DNA from: Bacillota bacterium
Lineage (GTDB): Bacteria > Bacillota > Clostridia > Christensenellales > SZUA-584
Reading direction: 5' to 3'
Assembly: GCA_023406895.1 (NCBI GenBank)
Contig: JAEXTV010000023.1
Location: 62,001 to 126,000 of the forward strand
DNA: 64,000 nt
Shown: in pieces, positions 50,801 through 59,481 of the stretch
Position numbering within the stretch: position 1 is the first letter of the stretch
How the letters are laid out: each line of letters starts with the position of its first letter
The notes under the pieces: model-generated
Told to the model about the DNA's origin: nothing
The model's input: the letters and a program-made list of their open reading frames with translations, nothing else
Databases searched by the model: none
Translations under genes and position numbers: made by a program

Positions 50801-52040
50801 TAAAAAGGTGGTCTTCGAAAAGTTCATGAAGAAGGATTTCACCATACTCTCACCGCAGATGTCGCCCATTCATTTCGATTTTCTGCGCGCCGCGTTTGAA
50901 GCATCCGGATATCGCTTTGAGCTGCTGCCCTCGGTGGACACAGCCGCTGTGGAGGAAGGGCTAAAGTACGTCAATAACGATGCCTGTTACCCGTCCATCA
51001 TCGTGACGGGGCAGCTGATTGAAGCCGTCAAGTCAGGCCGGTACGACACCAACAGGCTGGCCTGCATCATCTCTCAAACGGGCGGCGGCTGCCGTGCATC
51101 CAATTATATCGGCTTTATCCGCAAGGCGCTGAATGATGCCGGATTCAGCCATATCCCCGTAATCTCATTGAGCGCGTCGGGCCTAGAGAAACACCCGGGC
51201 TTTAAGATTACGCTGCCGATGCTCCGCCGCGCGATGCACGGTATGATATTCGGTGACCTGTTAAACCGGCTGACGCTTGCCACACGCCCCTATGAAAGAA
51301 CGGCCGGAGATACGCAGGCGATGTACGAAAAGTGGCGCGATATCGCGCTTGAAGACATCAGGCGCTACAGCAAACGCAGCTACAGGCTCCATATCAGCCA
51401 GATGGTGCGTGAGTTTGACGATATCCCTGTCACGGATCAGAAAAAACCCGTGATCGGCGTGGTGGGTGAAATTCTCGTGAAATACCACCCCACCGCAAAC
51501 AATCAGATCGTCAAGGTGCTCGAAGATGAAGGTGCGGAGGTCAAGGTACCCGATCTGATTGACTTCTTACTGTATTGCGCTTACAACACGGGCTTCAAAT
51601 ACGAGAAGCTAGGGCGGCCGAAGCTTTTTATGCATTTCGGCAATTTTGCCATTTCCATGATTGAAAACTCACGCAAGCTGATGCGCAAGGTGTTAAGCCA
51701 GAGCAAGCGGTTCTCTCCCCCGTCGTTCATCGATGAAAAGGCACGCGCCGCCGCCGAGTTTTTATCCATCGGCAATCAAACGGGCGAAGGCTGGTTCTTA
51801 ACAGGAGAGATGGCCGAGCTATTAAAGGAAGGTGCCGACGGCATCGTCTGCGTGCAGCCGTTTGCGTGCTTGCCCAACCACATCGTCGGCAAAGGTGTGA
51901 TTCAGCCCATACGCGCACGCTTCCCCGAAGCCAATATCGTCGCGATTGATTACGACCCGGGGGCCAGCGAGGTGAACCAGCTCAACCGTATTAAGCTGAT
52001 GCTGTCGCTCGCGCATGAAAAAATAGACAAGGCGGTTTAA
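47808..52040 (+). CDS. Large CoA-dehydratase activase-family protein (two ASKHA ATPase modules plus DUF2229 and HgdB-like part)
   Basis: 1410 residues. There are two BcrAD/BadFG-type ATPase modules, each with a GSTT nucleotide loop: GLDIGSTTVKCVV (about 7) and GIDAGSTTTKAVM (about 319). Cluster-binding Cys occur in NGTCAGGTGAF and AARCGVFAKSDI of module one, and in NEACSSGCGSFLETF and GSRCTVFMNSKV of module two. A Cys group CGRCENNC lies near 603. A DUF2229 region (about 650-900) and a C-terminal HgdB-like region (about 950-1400) follow. HgdC-type activators drive electrons into 2-hydroxyacyl-CoA dehydratases with ATP; these long fusions have no proven substrate. No dehydratase gene is near. 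A GGAG/GAAGG site precedes the ATG. Confidence 0.92.
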   Translation: MDTIRFGLDIGSTTVKCVVLDKDKAIFSEYKRHFSDITGSVLKMLQSAFTALGDLPVFVCVTGSGGLSVSNWLDMPFVQEVIAASSAVKVFVPGTDVAIELGGEDAKITYFSGSTEQRMNGTCAGGTGAFIDQMASLLETDAAGLNRLAAKAEHIYDIAARCGVFAKSDIQPLINEGAAREDIAASVFQAVVNQTISGLACGRPIRGKVAFLGGPLHFLPALKDRFVKTLNLENENIMDAPHAMMFVAAGAAILADKKQTSLSALLQKAQTASAFEDTSVTLPPLFKSRSDYAAFTERHAKAAVPVKPLEDCTGPCYLGIDAGSTTTKAVMLNDNGDIVYSHYGANKGRPLDMIRDIISDIYSRLPENAYIAYAASTGYGENLAKSAFSLDTSEVETVAHYTAARFFRPNTDFILDIGGQDMKCLRVKDGVIDEVILNEACSSGCGSFLETFAASLSCSIQDFAQEALFAPQPVDLGSRCTVFMNSKVRQAQKEGATLGGISAGLSYSVIKNALYKVIKLKNPEELGASVVVQGGTFLNDAVLRALELLSGREVVRPAIAGLMGAYGAALIAKKRCPSGVISAILTADALQAMRISQTYARCGRCENNCRLTVSHFGDGRKFISGNRCERGGAQGAAEKNSLPDMYDYTYNRLFAYRPLDENEAVRGRIGIPRVLGMYENIPFWHTFFTALKYRVELSPRSKRSVYFAGIESIPSESLCYPAKLAHGAVRKLIDSGVKTIFMPCVPYEKKEQKNAANNFNCPIVTSYAENIKNNMPEIKEQGVQFLMPFLPMDTIARLTKRLVEEFPEIPAYEIKRAAKLAWKEKLCFQSDIRREGEKIMARVKRGELQAIILGGRPYHIDPEINHGISSIITSLGFAVLTEQSVAHLGEYKPLRVLDQWMFHTRIYSAAHLAGRTEGLELVQLNSFGCGLDAVVTDQTHDILKAYGKIYTLLKIDEINNTGAIRIRLRSLAAAVAERKKRRVIDDLAQAVKQRAEGYKKVVFEKFMKKDFTILSPQMSPIHFDFLRAAFEASGYRFELLPSVDTAAVEEGLKYVNNDACYPSIIVTGQLIEAVKSGRYDTNRLACIISQTGGGCRASNYIGFIRKALNDAGFSHIPVISLSASGLEKHPGFKITLPMLRRAMHGMIFGDLLNRLTLATRPYERTAGDTQAMYEKWRDIALEDIRRYSKRSYRLHISQMVREFDDIPVTDQKKPVIGVVGEILVKYHPTANNQIVKVLEDEGAEVKVPDLIDFLLYCAYNTGFKYEKLGRPKLFMHFGNFAISMIENSRKLMRKVLSQSKRFSPPSFIDEKARAAAEFLSIGNQTGEGWFLTGEMAELLKEGADGIVCVQPFACLPNHIVGKGVIQPIRARFPEANIVAIDYDPGASEVNQLNRIKLMLSLAHEKIDKAV

Positions 52041-52053
52041 AAGAAATGCATTT

Positions 52054-52086
52054 AAAGGAGAAGGTGCTTTGACCCCTCTCCTTTTT
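52054..52086 (+). terminator. Terminator of the activase gene
   Basis: AAAGGAGA (52054-52061) and TCTCCTTT (52077-52084) pair, with T following; 13 bases after the stop codon. Confidence 0.75.
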
Positions 52087-52399
52087 AATATGGCAGCACG
52101 CACACCCTTAGTACCGTTGTATCAAGCAGCTCACGATCGGTTTACAGCCGTTATCTCTTCCTGTCACCTATCGGTGACAGCCATCAATCCACTCCTGCTG
52201 GATAGTCGTTAAAGGAGATTGCGACATAAGATTATTAAAAATCCCAGCTTCCCACTAAAAGGAGACTGTTGATCGCAGGATAGCTTATCTTGTCGTCTCA
52301 TCCGGCGTTGTGCACCGCCGGCTCATGATTAGCTCTGCGGCCGGAATAAAGAAGATCCGTCTTAATGGCTTTGAAACAGCTGATATAAGCTCATGCCCG
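52087..52399. other. Spacer with hairpin repeat
   Basis: CTGTCACC-TATC-GGTGACAG (about 52158-52177) is a perfect eight-pair hairpin, the best copy of the repeat also seen near 43205 and 63085. Nothing else is recognised. Confidence 0.4.
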
Positions 52400-52432
52400 A
52401 TAAGAAAACAGCGCCCCGAGAAGGAGCGCTGT
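52400..52432 (-). terminator. Terminator of the chemoreceptor at 52454
   Basis: CAGCGCCCC (52409-52417) and GGAGCGCTG (52423-52431) form the stem; on the minus strand a short TTTTCTT run follows. Nearly the same hairpin ends the paralogue at 55384. Confidence 0.7.
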
Positions 52433-52453
52433 CTGCAGTCAGCCAAATCACAA

Positions 52454-54676
52454 TCAATATTTGCCGAAGTCATCGTCACCTAAAACGATGGTTTCTTTTT
52501 TAGATTCGCCGGTGATGGTTTTCACCTCTTCGCGGCTGATACAGGTATCATTCTTTCCTCTGAGCTGAAAGCCCGATACCATGTCGTGCAGCATCTCGGC
52601 CTGGCTCGATAGCTCTTCACTCGCGGCAGCCGTCTCCTGGGATGTTGCCGAGTTGGTCTGCACCACGCGCATCATCTGGTCGATGCTGGTGTTGATCTGC
52701 CGCAGACCGGATACCTGTTCGTTGGACGCCACCGCAATCTGCGCCACGAGATCCGCGGCCTTATCCACGCCGCTCACAATGCTCTGCAGCGCTTCCGCCG
52801 TCTTATCGGCAATCTTGGTGCCCGATCCGACAATAGAGATTGAATTTTCAATCAGTTCGGTTGTCTCTTTGGCTGCCTGCGCCGACCGCGCCGCAAGGTT
52901 TCTCACTTCATCTGCCACCACAGCAAAGCCTTTACCGTGAACACCTGCGCGCGCCGCTTCAACAGCCGCATTCAGTGCGAGAATATTCGTCTGAAACGCG
53001 ATATCATCGATCACCTTGATAATCTTTGAGATGCTCATCGAGGCGGCTTTGATATCCTCCATCGCCTTCTGCATTTTTTCCATTTGGCTGTTACCCGCCG
53101 ATGCATCTGTCTTCGCCGTTTTCACAAGTTCATTCGCGTTGTTGGCATTTTCGGCGTTCTGCGTTGCCTGCGCCGCAATTTGTGTGACGGTGGATGTCAG
53201 CTGGTCGATCTCAGCGGCCTGCTCTGAAGCGCCCTGCGATATCGTCTGGCTGCCGTCCGAAAGCTGCCTTGAGCCGGATGCCACCTGCGTTGAGGCGGTA
53301 TCAATCTCTGTCAGTACATCATTGAACGCCACAATGCTTTTGTTGATCGAATCCTTAAGCCTTGTAAAGCCGCCTTTAAAATCCGATAGGATGCTGACAG
53401 TCATGTCTCCGCGCGCGATGCTCTCTAAAATATCCGTCACTTCGTCAATATAACGCTTCACGGTCTCGACCGTCGAGTTCAGCGCGTCCTTGATCAGCGC
53501 GTAGTCGCCCTTGAAATCGCCCGAAACGCTGACGTCAAGATTGCCGTCCGCAAGACCTGAAAGCACCTCTGTCGATTCCCTGATCGGCGCTACGGTGGCG
53601 TCGAGTGTCGCATTGATGCCGTCCACAATGTCACGGTATATGCCCTGGTGCTTCTCCGCATCTGCGCGTACATCGAGGTCGCCTTCCTTGGCCGCACTAA
53701 TCAATATGGAGGTATCGCTTTCAAGCGCTTTGATAGATTTTGTAATCGTGCCGATCGCCTCGCGCATTTGTCCGATCTCATCTTTTCTTTCATAGACCGC
53801 GAGCGTGATATCGGTATCACCCACCGCGAGACGTTTTACATGTTGTGTGAGCCTCTTGATCGGCTGGCTGAATCCCCGCGCAATCAGCACACCGATCAGC
53901 ACCGACAATACAAGCACAACACCGATACATGCCATGGTGATCGTCTCAGCGCTGGAAGATTTATCATTGCTGGCCTTGGCCTGTTTTGCGGCATCAGTGG
54001 TAATAATATTCCTCAAAGCGCTGATGGCATCGTTCACTTTTGTTTCCGCGGACCGAAGCGCACGATAACTCATCAAGTCGGCTGCCACTTGATCTTTATT
54101 GCCCGCTTTAATTTCGCCTATGGCATCCTTCAATAACTTATAGTAATCATCATAGGCGCTCTGAAGTGCCTGAAAGCTTTTCAAAGCATCTCCTGTCAGC
54201 AGGGGATTGAGCATCTTCAGCGTCGTCTGGCACTCCGTTTCAGCCGCATTAAGCGCAGATAGATAACCCGTCAGGCTTTTTTCGTCCGACATCACGGCAT
54301 GCCTGAGCTGCACATTTCCTTCCTTGAATTTATCCGTAATGGTTAATACATTTCTGATCGGCAAAATAACGGTGCTATTCATATAGTCAACCACATTACT
54401 GACTTCTCCCAAATTCGTGACCGAATAAATGCCAATACCAGCACCGAGAATAGCAATAACAAGAAATCCAAGAAGAAGCTTTGGCGCAATCTTCATGTTG
54501 CCCAAAAATGATGACTTGCGAATTTTCTGTTCTTTGCTCTTGATCTTTTTCTTTTTGGAATTAATCTGAGTCTGACCATTCTGTTCCCCAGCAGCTTCTG
54601 TGGTTTCCATCATGACTTCAAGCTGCTTACCGCTGCCATTGCCTGATTTCTTTTGCCCGTTTTTTTTGAGTTTCAT
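52454..54676 (-). CDS. Methyl-accepting chemotaxis protein with charged N-terminal extension and poly-HAMP (copy A)
   Basis: 740 residues. An unusual cytoplasmic extension of about 60 residues, rich in Lys, Gln and Glu, precedes TM1 (about 64-84, KLLLGFLVIAILGAGIGIYS). The helical sensor domain (about 85-255) is followed by TM2 (about 257-280), HAMP and three further HAMP-like blocks (for example GNLDVSVSGDFKGDYALIKD and GDMTVSILSDFKGGFTRLKD). The signalling tip is AFQTNILALNAAVEAARAG. The C-terminus is VLGDDDFGKY. The cytoplasmic half is almost the same as that of the next gene, while the sensor domain differs, so ligands should differ. GGAGGA lies about 13 bases before the ATG. Confidence 0.95.
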   Translation of the reverse strand: MKLKKNGQKKSGNGSGKQLEVMMETTEAAGEQNGQTQINSKKKKIKSKEQKIRKSSFLGNMKIAPKLLLGFLVIAILGAGIGIYSVTNLGEVSNVVDYMNSTVILPIRNVLTITDKFKEGNVQLRHAVMSDEKSLTGYLSALNAAETECQTTLKMLNPLLTGDALKSFQALQSAYDDYYKLLKDAIGEIKAGNKDQVAADLMSYRALRSAETKVNDAISALRNIITTDAAKQAKASNDKSSSAETITMACIGVVLVLSVLIGVLIARGFSQPIKRLTQHVKRLAVGDTDITLAVYERKDEIGQMREAIGTITKSIKALESDTSILISAAKEGDLDVRADAEKHQGIYRDIVDGINATLDATVAPIRESTEVLSGLADGNLDVSVSGDFKGDYALIKDALNSTVETVKRYIDEVTDILESIARGDMTVSILSDFKGGFTRLKDSINKSIVAFNDVLTEIDTASTQVASGSRQLSDGSQTISQGASEQAAEIDQLTSTVTQIAAQATQNAENANNANELVKTAKTDASAGNSQMEKMQKAMEDIKAASMSISKIIKVIDDIAFQTNILALNAAVEAARAGVHGKGFAVVADEVRNLAARSAQAAKETTELIENSISIVGSGTKIADKTAEALQSIVSGVDKAADLVAQIAVASNEQVSGLRQINTSIDQMMRVVQTNSATSQETAAASEELSSQAEMLHDMVSGFQLRGKNDTCISREEVKTITGESKKETIVLGDDDFGKY

Positions 54677-55332
54677 GACTGGTCAATATCCTCCGTATTT
54701 ATTTAGTCGGCTGTTTATGAGAACGAAAAACAGACCGAATACGTATTCGTAATCAATAGAAGGGCATTCACATTTGCACCTATTAATAAACTTGAATTTC
54801 CAAATTTAAAACAAATTTTTATAAAAATAACCTAAAACATTGGAATCATTTCAATTAAATTTGATTTTATTGCATTTTTTGTTGTGTGTTCTATAGTATT
54901 TTGCCGATAAATTTGAGTATCTTCCTTTTATATCACTGTTAAGCGTGTCATTTTAGGTGCGGACATATATAAACAGCTTAATCGTTTTCGTTGTCCGACA
55001 TCGCCTTTTGCCACACTCTCCAGCAGCCAGAAAAGTTTATATGGCAGCTCATTAAACAGATCATGATTCTCCGCCAAACCGAGCAGGTCAGGCGCATGCA
55101 TATGGCTTATCTTGCGATCAGACACTCAGGTTTTAAAGCCGGTCACAGCATAGCGAAGAATTGCAGCTATACGGCAAACAAGGCATTGTACGGCCTCCTA
55201 CGTTTACGCAGCGTCACACTATCATCGCAGCCCCCTCTGACGACTATTCAGTGTGTTTTGAGATCTTCAAGGTTTGATGCGAAAGCCCGTCTGTCTGCAC
55301 AAACATAGCCGGAGGGATAACGCTTTAACCCA
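54677..55332. other. Spacer between the two chemoreceptors
   Basis: About 650 bases. TATTAATAAACTTGA at 54781-54795 is identical to 57696-57710 before the other receptor and is probably part of their common promoter. Frames of 65 and 105 residues at 54928-55308 lack ribosome sites and family marks, and I do not call them. Confidence 0.45.
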
Positions 55333-55366
55333 CAAAAAAAGAACAGCGCCCCGCGAGGAGCGCTGC
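55333..55366 (-). terminator. Terminator of the chemoreceptor at 55384
   Basis: CAGCGCCCC (55344-55352) and GGAGCGCTG (55357-55365) pair with a four-base loop; on the minus strand TTCTTTTTTT follows. Confidence 0.85.
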
Positions 55367-55383
55367 CTTATCACCACATTCTA

Positions 55384-57606
55384 TTAATATTTTCCGAAGT
55401 CATCGTCGCCCAAAACTATCGTATCTTTTTTGAACCCGCCCCCTATGGCTTTTATGTCGTCTGTACGGCCAATGATGTCTTCATCTTGTCCTTTGAGCCG
55501 GAAGTTCGACACCATTGCGCGCAACATTTCAGCCTGGCTTGAAAGCTCTTCGCTCGCAGCAGCCGTCTCCTCAGATGTGGCCGAGTTGGTCTGAACCACA
55601 CGCATCATCTGGTCAATACTCGTATTGATTTGCCTGATGCCGGTTACCTGCTCATTAGACGCCACTGCGATCTGCGCCACAAGCTCTGCAGCCTTATCCA
55701 CACCGCCGACGATACTTTGCAGCGCAACGGCCGTCTTGTCCGCAATTTTGGTGCCCGACCCGACGATTGTGATTGAATTCTCTATCAGTTCAGTCGTCTC
55801 TTTGGCCGCCTGCGCCGACCTTGCCGCAAGACTTCTGACTTCATCTGCCACCACCGCAAAGCCTTTGCCGTGCACGCCTGCCCGCGCGGCTTCAACTGCC
55901 GCATTCAGCGCGAGAATATTCGTTTGGAACGCAATGTCGTCGATAACCTTGATGATCTTCGATATGCTCATTGATGCGGCTTTGATCTCTTCCATTGCCT
56001 GCTGCATTTTTTCCATCTGGCTGTTGCCTGCGGACGCATCTGCCTTCGCGGTCTTTACAAGTTCGTTTGCGTTGTTAGCATTCTCGGCATTCTGTCCCGT
56101 TTGCGCCGCAATCTGAGTGACCGTCGACGTCAACTGATCAATCTCAGCCGCCTGCTCCGATGCACCCTGAGAAATCGTCTGGCTGCCGTCAGAAACCTGC
56201 CGCGACCCGGTTGCCACCTGCGCGGCTGCTGTGCCGATCTCCGTCAATACGTCATTGAACGATCCAATGCTCATGTTGAGCGAATCCTTAAGGCGAGCAA
56301 AATCGCCTTTAAAATCCGATATGATGCTGACTGTCATGTTTCCTTGAGCGATGCTCTCTAAAATATCCGTCACTTCGTCAATATAGCGTTTCAGTGTCTC
56401 TGCTGTCGAGTTGAGCGCATCTTTGATCAGCGCGTAATCACCCTTGAAATCCCCGGAAACACTCACTTCAAGATTGCCCTCAGCCAGCCCCGAGAGCACT
56501 TGCGCTGATTCTTGAATCGGTGCAATCATGGCATCGAGCGTTGTGTTGAAGCCGTTCACGATTTCACGGTATATGCCCTGGTGTTTTTCCACATCGGCGC
56601 GCACATTGAGGTCACCTTCCATGGCGGCACCGATCAATGTGGATGTGTCGCTTTCGAGCGCCCGAATCGAATTTGTTATCGTCGCGATTGCATCCTGCAT
56701 TTGCCCGATTTCATCTTTCCTCGGGTACACCGTCAGATTGATATCGGTATCGCCCACCGCGAGCAGCTTCACATGCTTAGTTAAGCGTTTGATCGGCAAG
56801 CTGAAGCCTCTGGCAATCAGTGCACCGATCAGCACCGACAGAACCAGCACAAATCCAGCGCCTGCGATTGTGACTATCAACGTTGAGGACGACGTTTTCT
56901 TGGTTTGCGTATCCTGTTTCGTGGAATTTTCCGTCACAACATATTTCAAAGCGTCAAACGCCCTGCCCACTTCGCCTTCCGCCGTTTTGAGCTCTCCAAA
57001 TTTCATAATGTCATTGTAAACGGCATCAGTTTGCCCATTTTTCAGCTTTTCTGTGGCATCCTTGAATAAAACCACATAAGCATCATATTGCGTTTGGAGT
57101 TCGTTATATTCGTCCTTCGCTTCTTCCGGCAACATCGCGCCGAGCACCTGAATCGTTGAAGGATATGTTGACATATCCATGTTGAGTGTAGAAATATAAG
57201 CTTCCCGAGAGGATTCATCTGCAAGCAGCGTTTGTCTTAAATCGATACATCCTTTGTTGAAAGTATCGCTCATTGAGGCCAATGTTCGAACGGGCATGAG
57301 CATCTTCGCGTACATTACGTTTGCATTCTCACTGACCGTCAGCAAACTGACAATTGCATAACCACCCAAAGCTGCAGCCAACAGCGCAATTATGAGGAAG
57401 CCGAGCATCAGTTTGGGTGCGATCTTCATGTTGCCCAAAAAAGAGTTGCGCACTTTTGCTTCTTTATTCTTACGCTTTTGTTTTTTGAATTTGCCTTGAG
57501 ACTTCTGATTAGGGGTTTCTTCTTCTTCAGACGGGTTCATGATAACTTCAAACTGCCCTCCGCTGTCATTGCTTTCCGTTATCTGTCTCTTCTTTTTGAG
57601 TTTCAT
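55384..57606 (-). CDS. Methyl-accepting chemotaxis protein with charged N-terminal extension and poly-HAMP (copy B)
   Basis: 740 residues, a paralogue of copy A of exactly equal length. It has the same Lys/Gln-rich extension (to about residue 55), TM1 (about 64-84, KLMLGFLIIALLAAALGGYA), a different helical sensor domain (about 85-255), TM2 (about 257-280, LIVTIAGAGFVLVLSVLIG), one HAMP and three HAMP-like blocks. The tip AFQTNILALNAAVEAARAGVHGKGFAV is followed by the C-terminus VLGDDDFGKY. It has its own terminator. GGAGG lies about 10 bases before the ATG. Spacing and shared upstream sequence show a whole-unit duplication. Confidence 0.95.
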   Translation of the reverse strand: MKLKKKRQITESNDSGGQFEVIMNPSEEEETPNQKSQGKFKKQKRKNKEAKVRNSFLGNMKIAPKLMLGFLIIALLAAALGGYAIVSLLTVSENANVMYAKMLMPVRTLASMSDTFNKGCIDLRQTLLADESSREAYISTLNMDMSTYPSTIQVLGAMLPEEAKDEYNELQTQYDAYVVLFKDATEKLKNGQTDAVYNDIMKFGELKTAEGEVGRAFDALKYVVTENSTKQDTQTKKTSSSTLIVTIAGAGFVLVLSVLIGALIARGFSLPIKRLTKHVKLLAVGDTDINLTVYPRKDEIGQMQDAIATITNSIRALESDTSTLIGAAMEGDLNVRADVEKHQGIYREIVNGFNTTLDAMIAPIQESAQVLSGLAEGNLEVSVSGDFKGDYALIKDALNSTAETLKRYIDEVTDILESIAQGNMTVSIISDFKGDFARLKDSLNMSIGSFNDVLTEIGTAAAQVATGSRQVSDGSQTISQGASEQAAEIDQLTSTVTQIAAQTGQNAENANNANELVKTAKADASAGNSQMEKMQQAMEEIKAASMSISKIIKVIDDIAFQTNILALNAAVEAARAGVHGKGFAVVADEVRSLAARSAQAAKETTELIENSITIVGSGTKIADKTAVALQSIVGGVDKAAELVAQIAVASNEQVTGIRQINTSIDQMMRVVQTNSATSEETAAASEELSSQAEMLRAMVSNFRLKGQDEDIIGRTDDIKAIGGGFKKDTIVLGDDDFGKY

Positions 57607-57695
57607 GAGTGTGAATTTCCTCCGTATTTATTATAATCGATTTCAGGTGATAATAAGAAACCGAACCATAAATCAGATCGTTTGTGTATGTACAT

Positions 57696-57710
57696 TATTA
57701 ATAAACTTGA
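57696..57710 (-). promoter_or_regulatory. Conserved element upstream of chemoreceptor copy B
   Basis: On the minus strand TCAAGTTTATTAATA, identical to the element at 54781-54795 before copy A and 90 to 105 bases before each start codon. TCAAGTTT resembles the -35 of flagellar sigma-28 promoters, but no GCCGATAA follows at the usual distance, so the sigma factor is open. Confidence 0.4.
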
Positions 57711-57811
57711 AATATGAATATAAAAACGAAAAACCGAAATTTTTCGTAAAAATACGAAAATAAACGGGTAATTTTCGTAAATAATGGGTCTTATGGTATA
57801 AATAAGTCGCT

Positions 57812-58789
57812 TCAATCCGCTCCGCAATGCCATTTGACGGTATCGCGCATTGTTTCTTCAAGCAAACGCGGGCAAAAGCCGATCTCCGTTTTCGCTTTTT
57901 GATTGGATACTCTCACGCCGGAGGTCACGACGTCGATTGTTTCCCGCGTGATGATTGGCGTTTTATCCGCCAGACGGTAATAAACACAAAGCACGGCCGC
58001 AGCCGCTTTGACCAAAAAAACCGGCAGATTCATTGTTTTAAGCTCTATGCCTGCACTGCGGCCAATGAGCCGGATCATCCGTGAGATGGTGCATTCTTCA
58101 CCGGAGATGATATAACCTTCCCCATGTTTGCCATGCTGCCATGCGCGAATGATACCATCCGCCACATCGCGCACATCCACGAAATCGAATTTTCCCGCGA
58201 AACAAGGCTGGATACCGCGGGCTCGGATATACTTTTTGATCATAGTTCCTGTCATCGACATACGGTAATCAAACGGGCCAATGACACCCGTCGGATAGAC
58301 AATAACGGCATTGAGGCCGCGATTGCTACATGCGTTCAACACTTCGAGCGTACCCATAAGCTTTGTGCGGCTGTACTCATCGGTACAAAGAGAAAAATCA
58401 GGATTCACCGTTTCGTCAATGCGGTTGTCGGATGACGGTATGAGTGCGTGTATGGTGGATACATAAACAAGGCGCTTAATGCCATGCGTCAGGCACGCGT
58501 TGATGATATTGACCACCCCGCCCACATTGACGTCAATAAGCTTTTGTTTATCTGTGCCGGACATATGAATATAGCCTGCGAGATGCAGCACGTCGGTGCA
58601 TCCGCAAACCGCTTCGCTGACGGCCTGCGCGTCGCGAATGTCGCAGTGCACTATTTCTTGAACGTATGGCTCGATGAAAGACGTATCACCGCCCTGTACC
58701 GTCACACGCAGATTGTGATAACCCTGATCGTAGAGCTGCCGAATCAGCACGTTGCCGATATGCCCTCTCGCTCCGGTTACAAGTATCAT
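57812..58789 (-). CDS. NAD-dependent epimerase/dehydratase (extended SDR)
   Basis: 325 residues. The Rossmann start MILVTGARGHIGNVLIRQL has TGxxGxxG. The VLHLAGYIHM strand and the active-site Y-x-x-x-K in DEYSRTKLMGTLEVL are followed by YPTGVIGPFD and the mid-chain FDFVDVRDVADGIIRAW. It resembles dihydroflavonol-4-reductase or 3-beta-hydroxysteroid-like members that act on sugars or small ketones; the substrate is unknown. It is the second gene of a small operon, 3 bases after the membrane protein at 58793. Confidence 0.9.
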   Translation of the reverse strand: MILVTGARGHIGNVLIRQLYDQGYHNLRVTVQGGDTSFIEPYVQEIVHCDIRDAQAVSEAVCGCTDVLHLAGYIHMSGTDKQKLIDVNVGGVVNIINACLTHGIKRLVYVSTIHALIPSSDNRIDETVNPDFSLCTDEYSRTKLMGTLEVLNACSNRGLNAVIVYPTGVIGPFDYRMSMTGTMIKKYIRARGIQPCFAGKFDFVDVRDVADGIIRAWQHGKHGEGYIISGEECTISRMIRLIGRSAGIELKTMNLPVFLVKAAAAVLCVYYRLADKTPIITRETIDVVTSGVRVSNQKAKTEIGFCPRLLEETMRDTVKWHCGAD

Positions 58790-58792
58790 TAT

Positions 58793-59134
58793 CTATTCCT
58801 CGTATTTTACCGGAACCATTGCCAACACAACGCTCATGATATAGACCACCGCGGGAATGCACAGCCACGGAAAACCGAAGACAAGGATAACGAGCGTGAC
58901 AGCAAACATGAGCACAGAGCCCAGCAGATGATGCCATTTGACAATCACCGCACCGATAATACCAAGCGCATTGGCGGCAAACAGCACAATGGCATATGTT
59001 TGCACACTGGCCGCATCATGGGGCAAAAGCACGTCATTGTCTGAATAGGGCAGCACCTGCATCAGGGAAAGAACCGACAATATGATACCTGTTAATCCTG
59101 CGGCCACACCGAGGCCGATTTCCAATTTACGCAT
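58793..59134 (-). CDS. Small four-helix membrane protein
   Basis: 113 residues with three to four membrane helices: GLGVAAGLTGIILSVLSLMQVL, TYAIVLFAANALGIIGAVIV, LLGSVLMFAVTLVILVFGFP and LCIPAVVYIMSVVLAMVPV. The layout and the Gly-rich first helix resemble DUF4064-type proteins of Firmicutes. I start at MRKLEIGLG (59134), just after the GAGGGTG site. It precedes the SDR gene in the same operon. The function is unknown. Confidence 0.75.
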   Translation of the reverse strand: MRKLEIGLGVAAGLTGIILSVLSLMQVLPYSDNDVLLPHDAASVQTYAIVLFAANALGIIGAVIVKWHHLLGSVLMFAVTLVILVFGFPWLCIPAVVYIMSVVLAMVPVKYEE

Positions 59135-59401
59135 AGTCACCCTCACTGTTTTATCTTTTCCGTATTATACCGCAAAAAGGGCTTGTGGGCAATGCACAAG
59201 CCTGATTCTGCCGATTGAGTATGCGTATGCTTGTTTGGCTCCTCAATGATATCGCGTTACAGTGTGCACAAGACAGAAAAAACTGCGGAGTCGGTCAATC
59301 GGCTGCATCACAAAACCAACATTGCGATATTACCGCGGATTGTATGAGAATATGTGGAAATCCAAATCCTCTTTGCAGGCACCATCGGGAAAATGGCACT
59401 C
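59135..59401. other. Spacer before the spoIIID terminator
   Basis: No gene found in this stretch; short overlapping plus frames at 59215-59561 have no ribosome sites and cover the spoIIID terminator, so they are rejected. Confidence 0.4.
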
Positions 59402-59426
59402 AAAAAGCCGCGCGTTCTGCGCGGCT
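59402..59426 (-). terminator. Terminator of spoIIID
   Basis: On the minus strand AGCCGCGC and GCGCGGCT form a perfect eight-pair stem with a five-base loop, followed by TTTTT. It is 55 bases after the spoIIID stop. Confidence 0.85.
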
Positions 59427-59481
59427 CCGAACCGTAGCCGCCTATTCGCGGAAGCGCCGGTGCACCAGCGGGCAGCCCCGC

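Noticed and set aside
54928..55308. Overlapping frames on both strands between the two chemoreceptors
   Set aside because: Neither has a ribosome site or family signature; the stretch looks like non-coding or decayed DNA.
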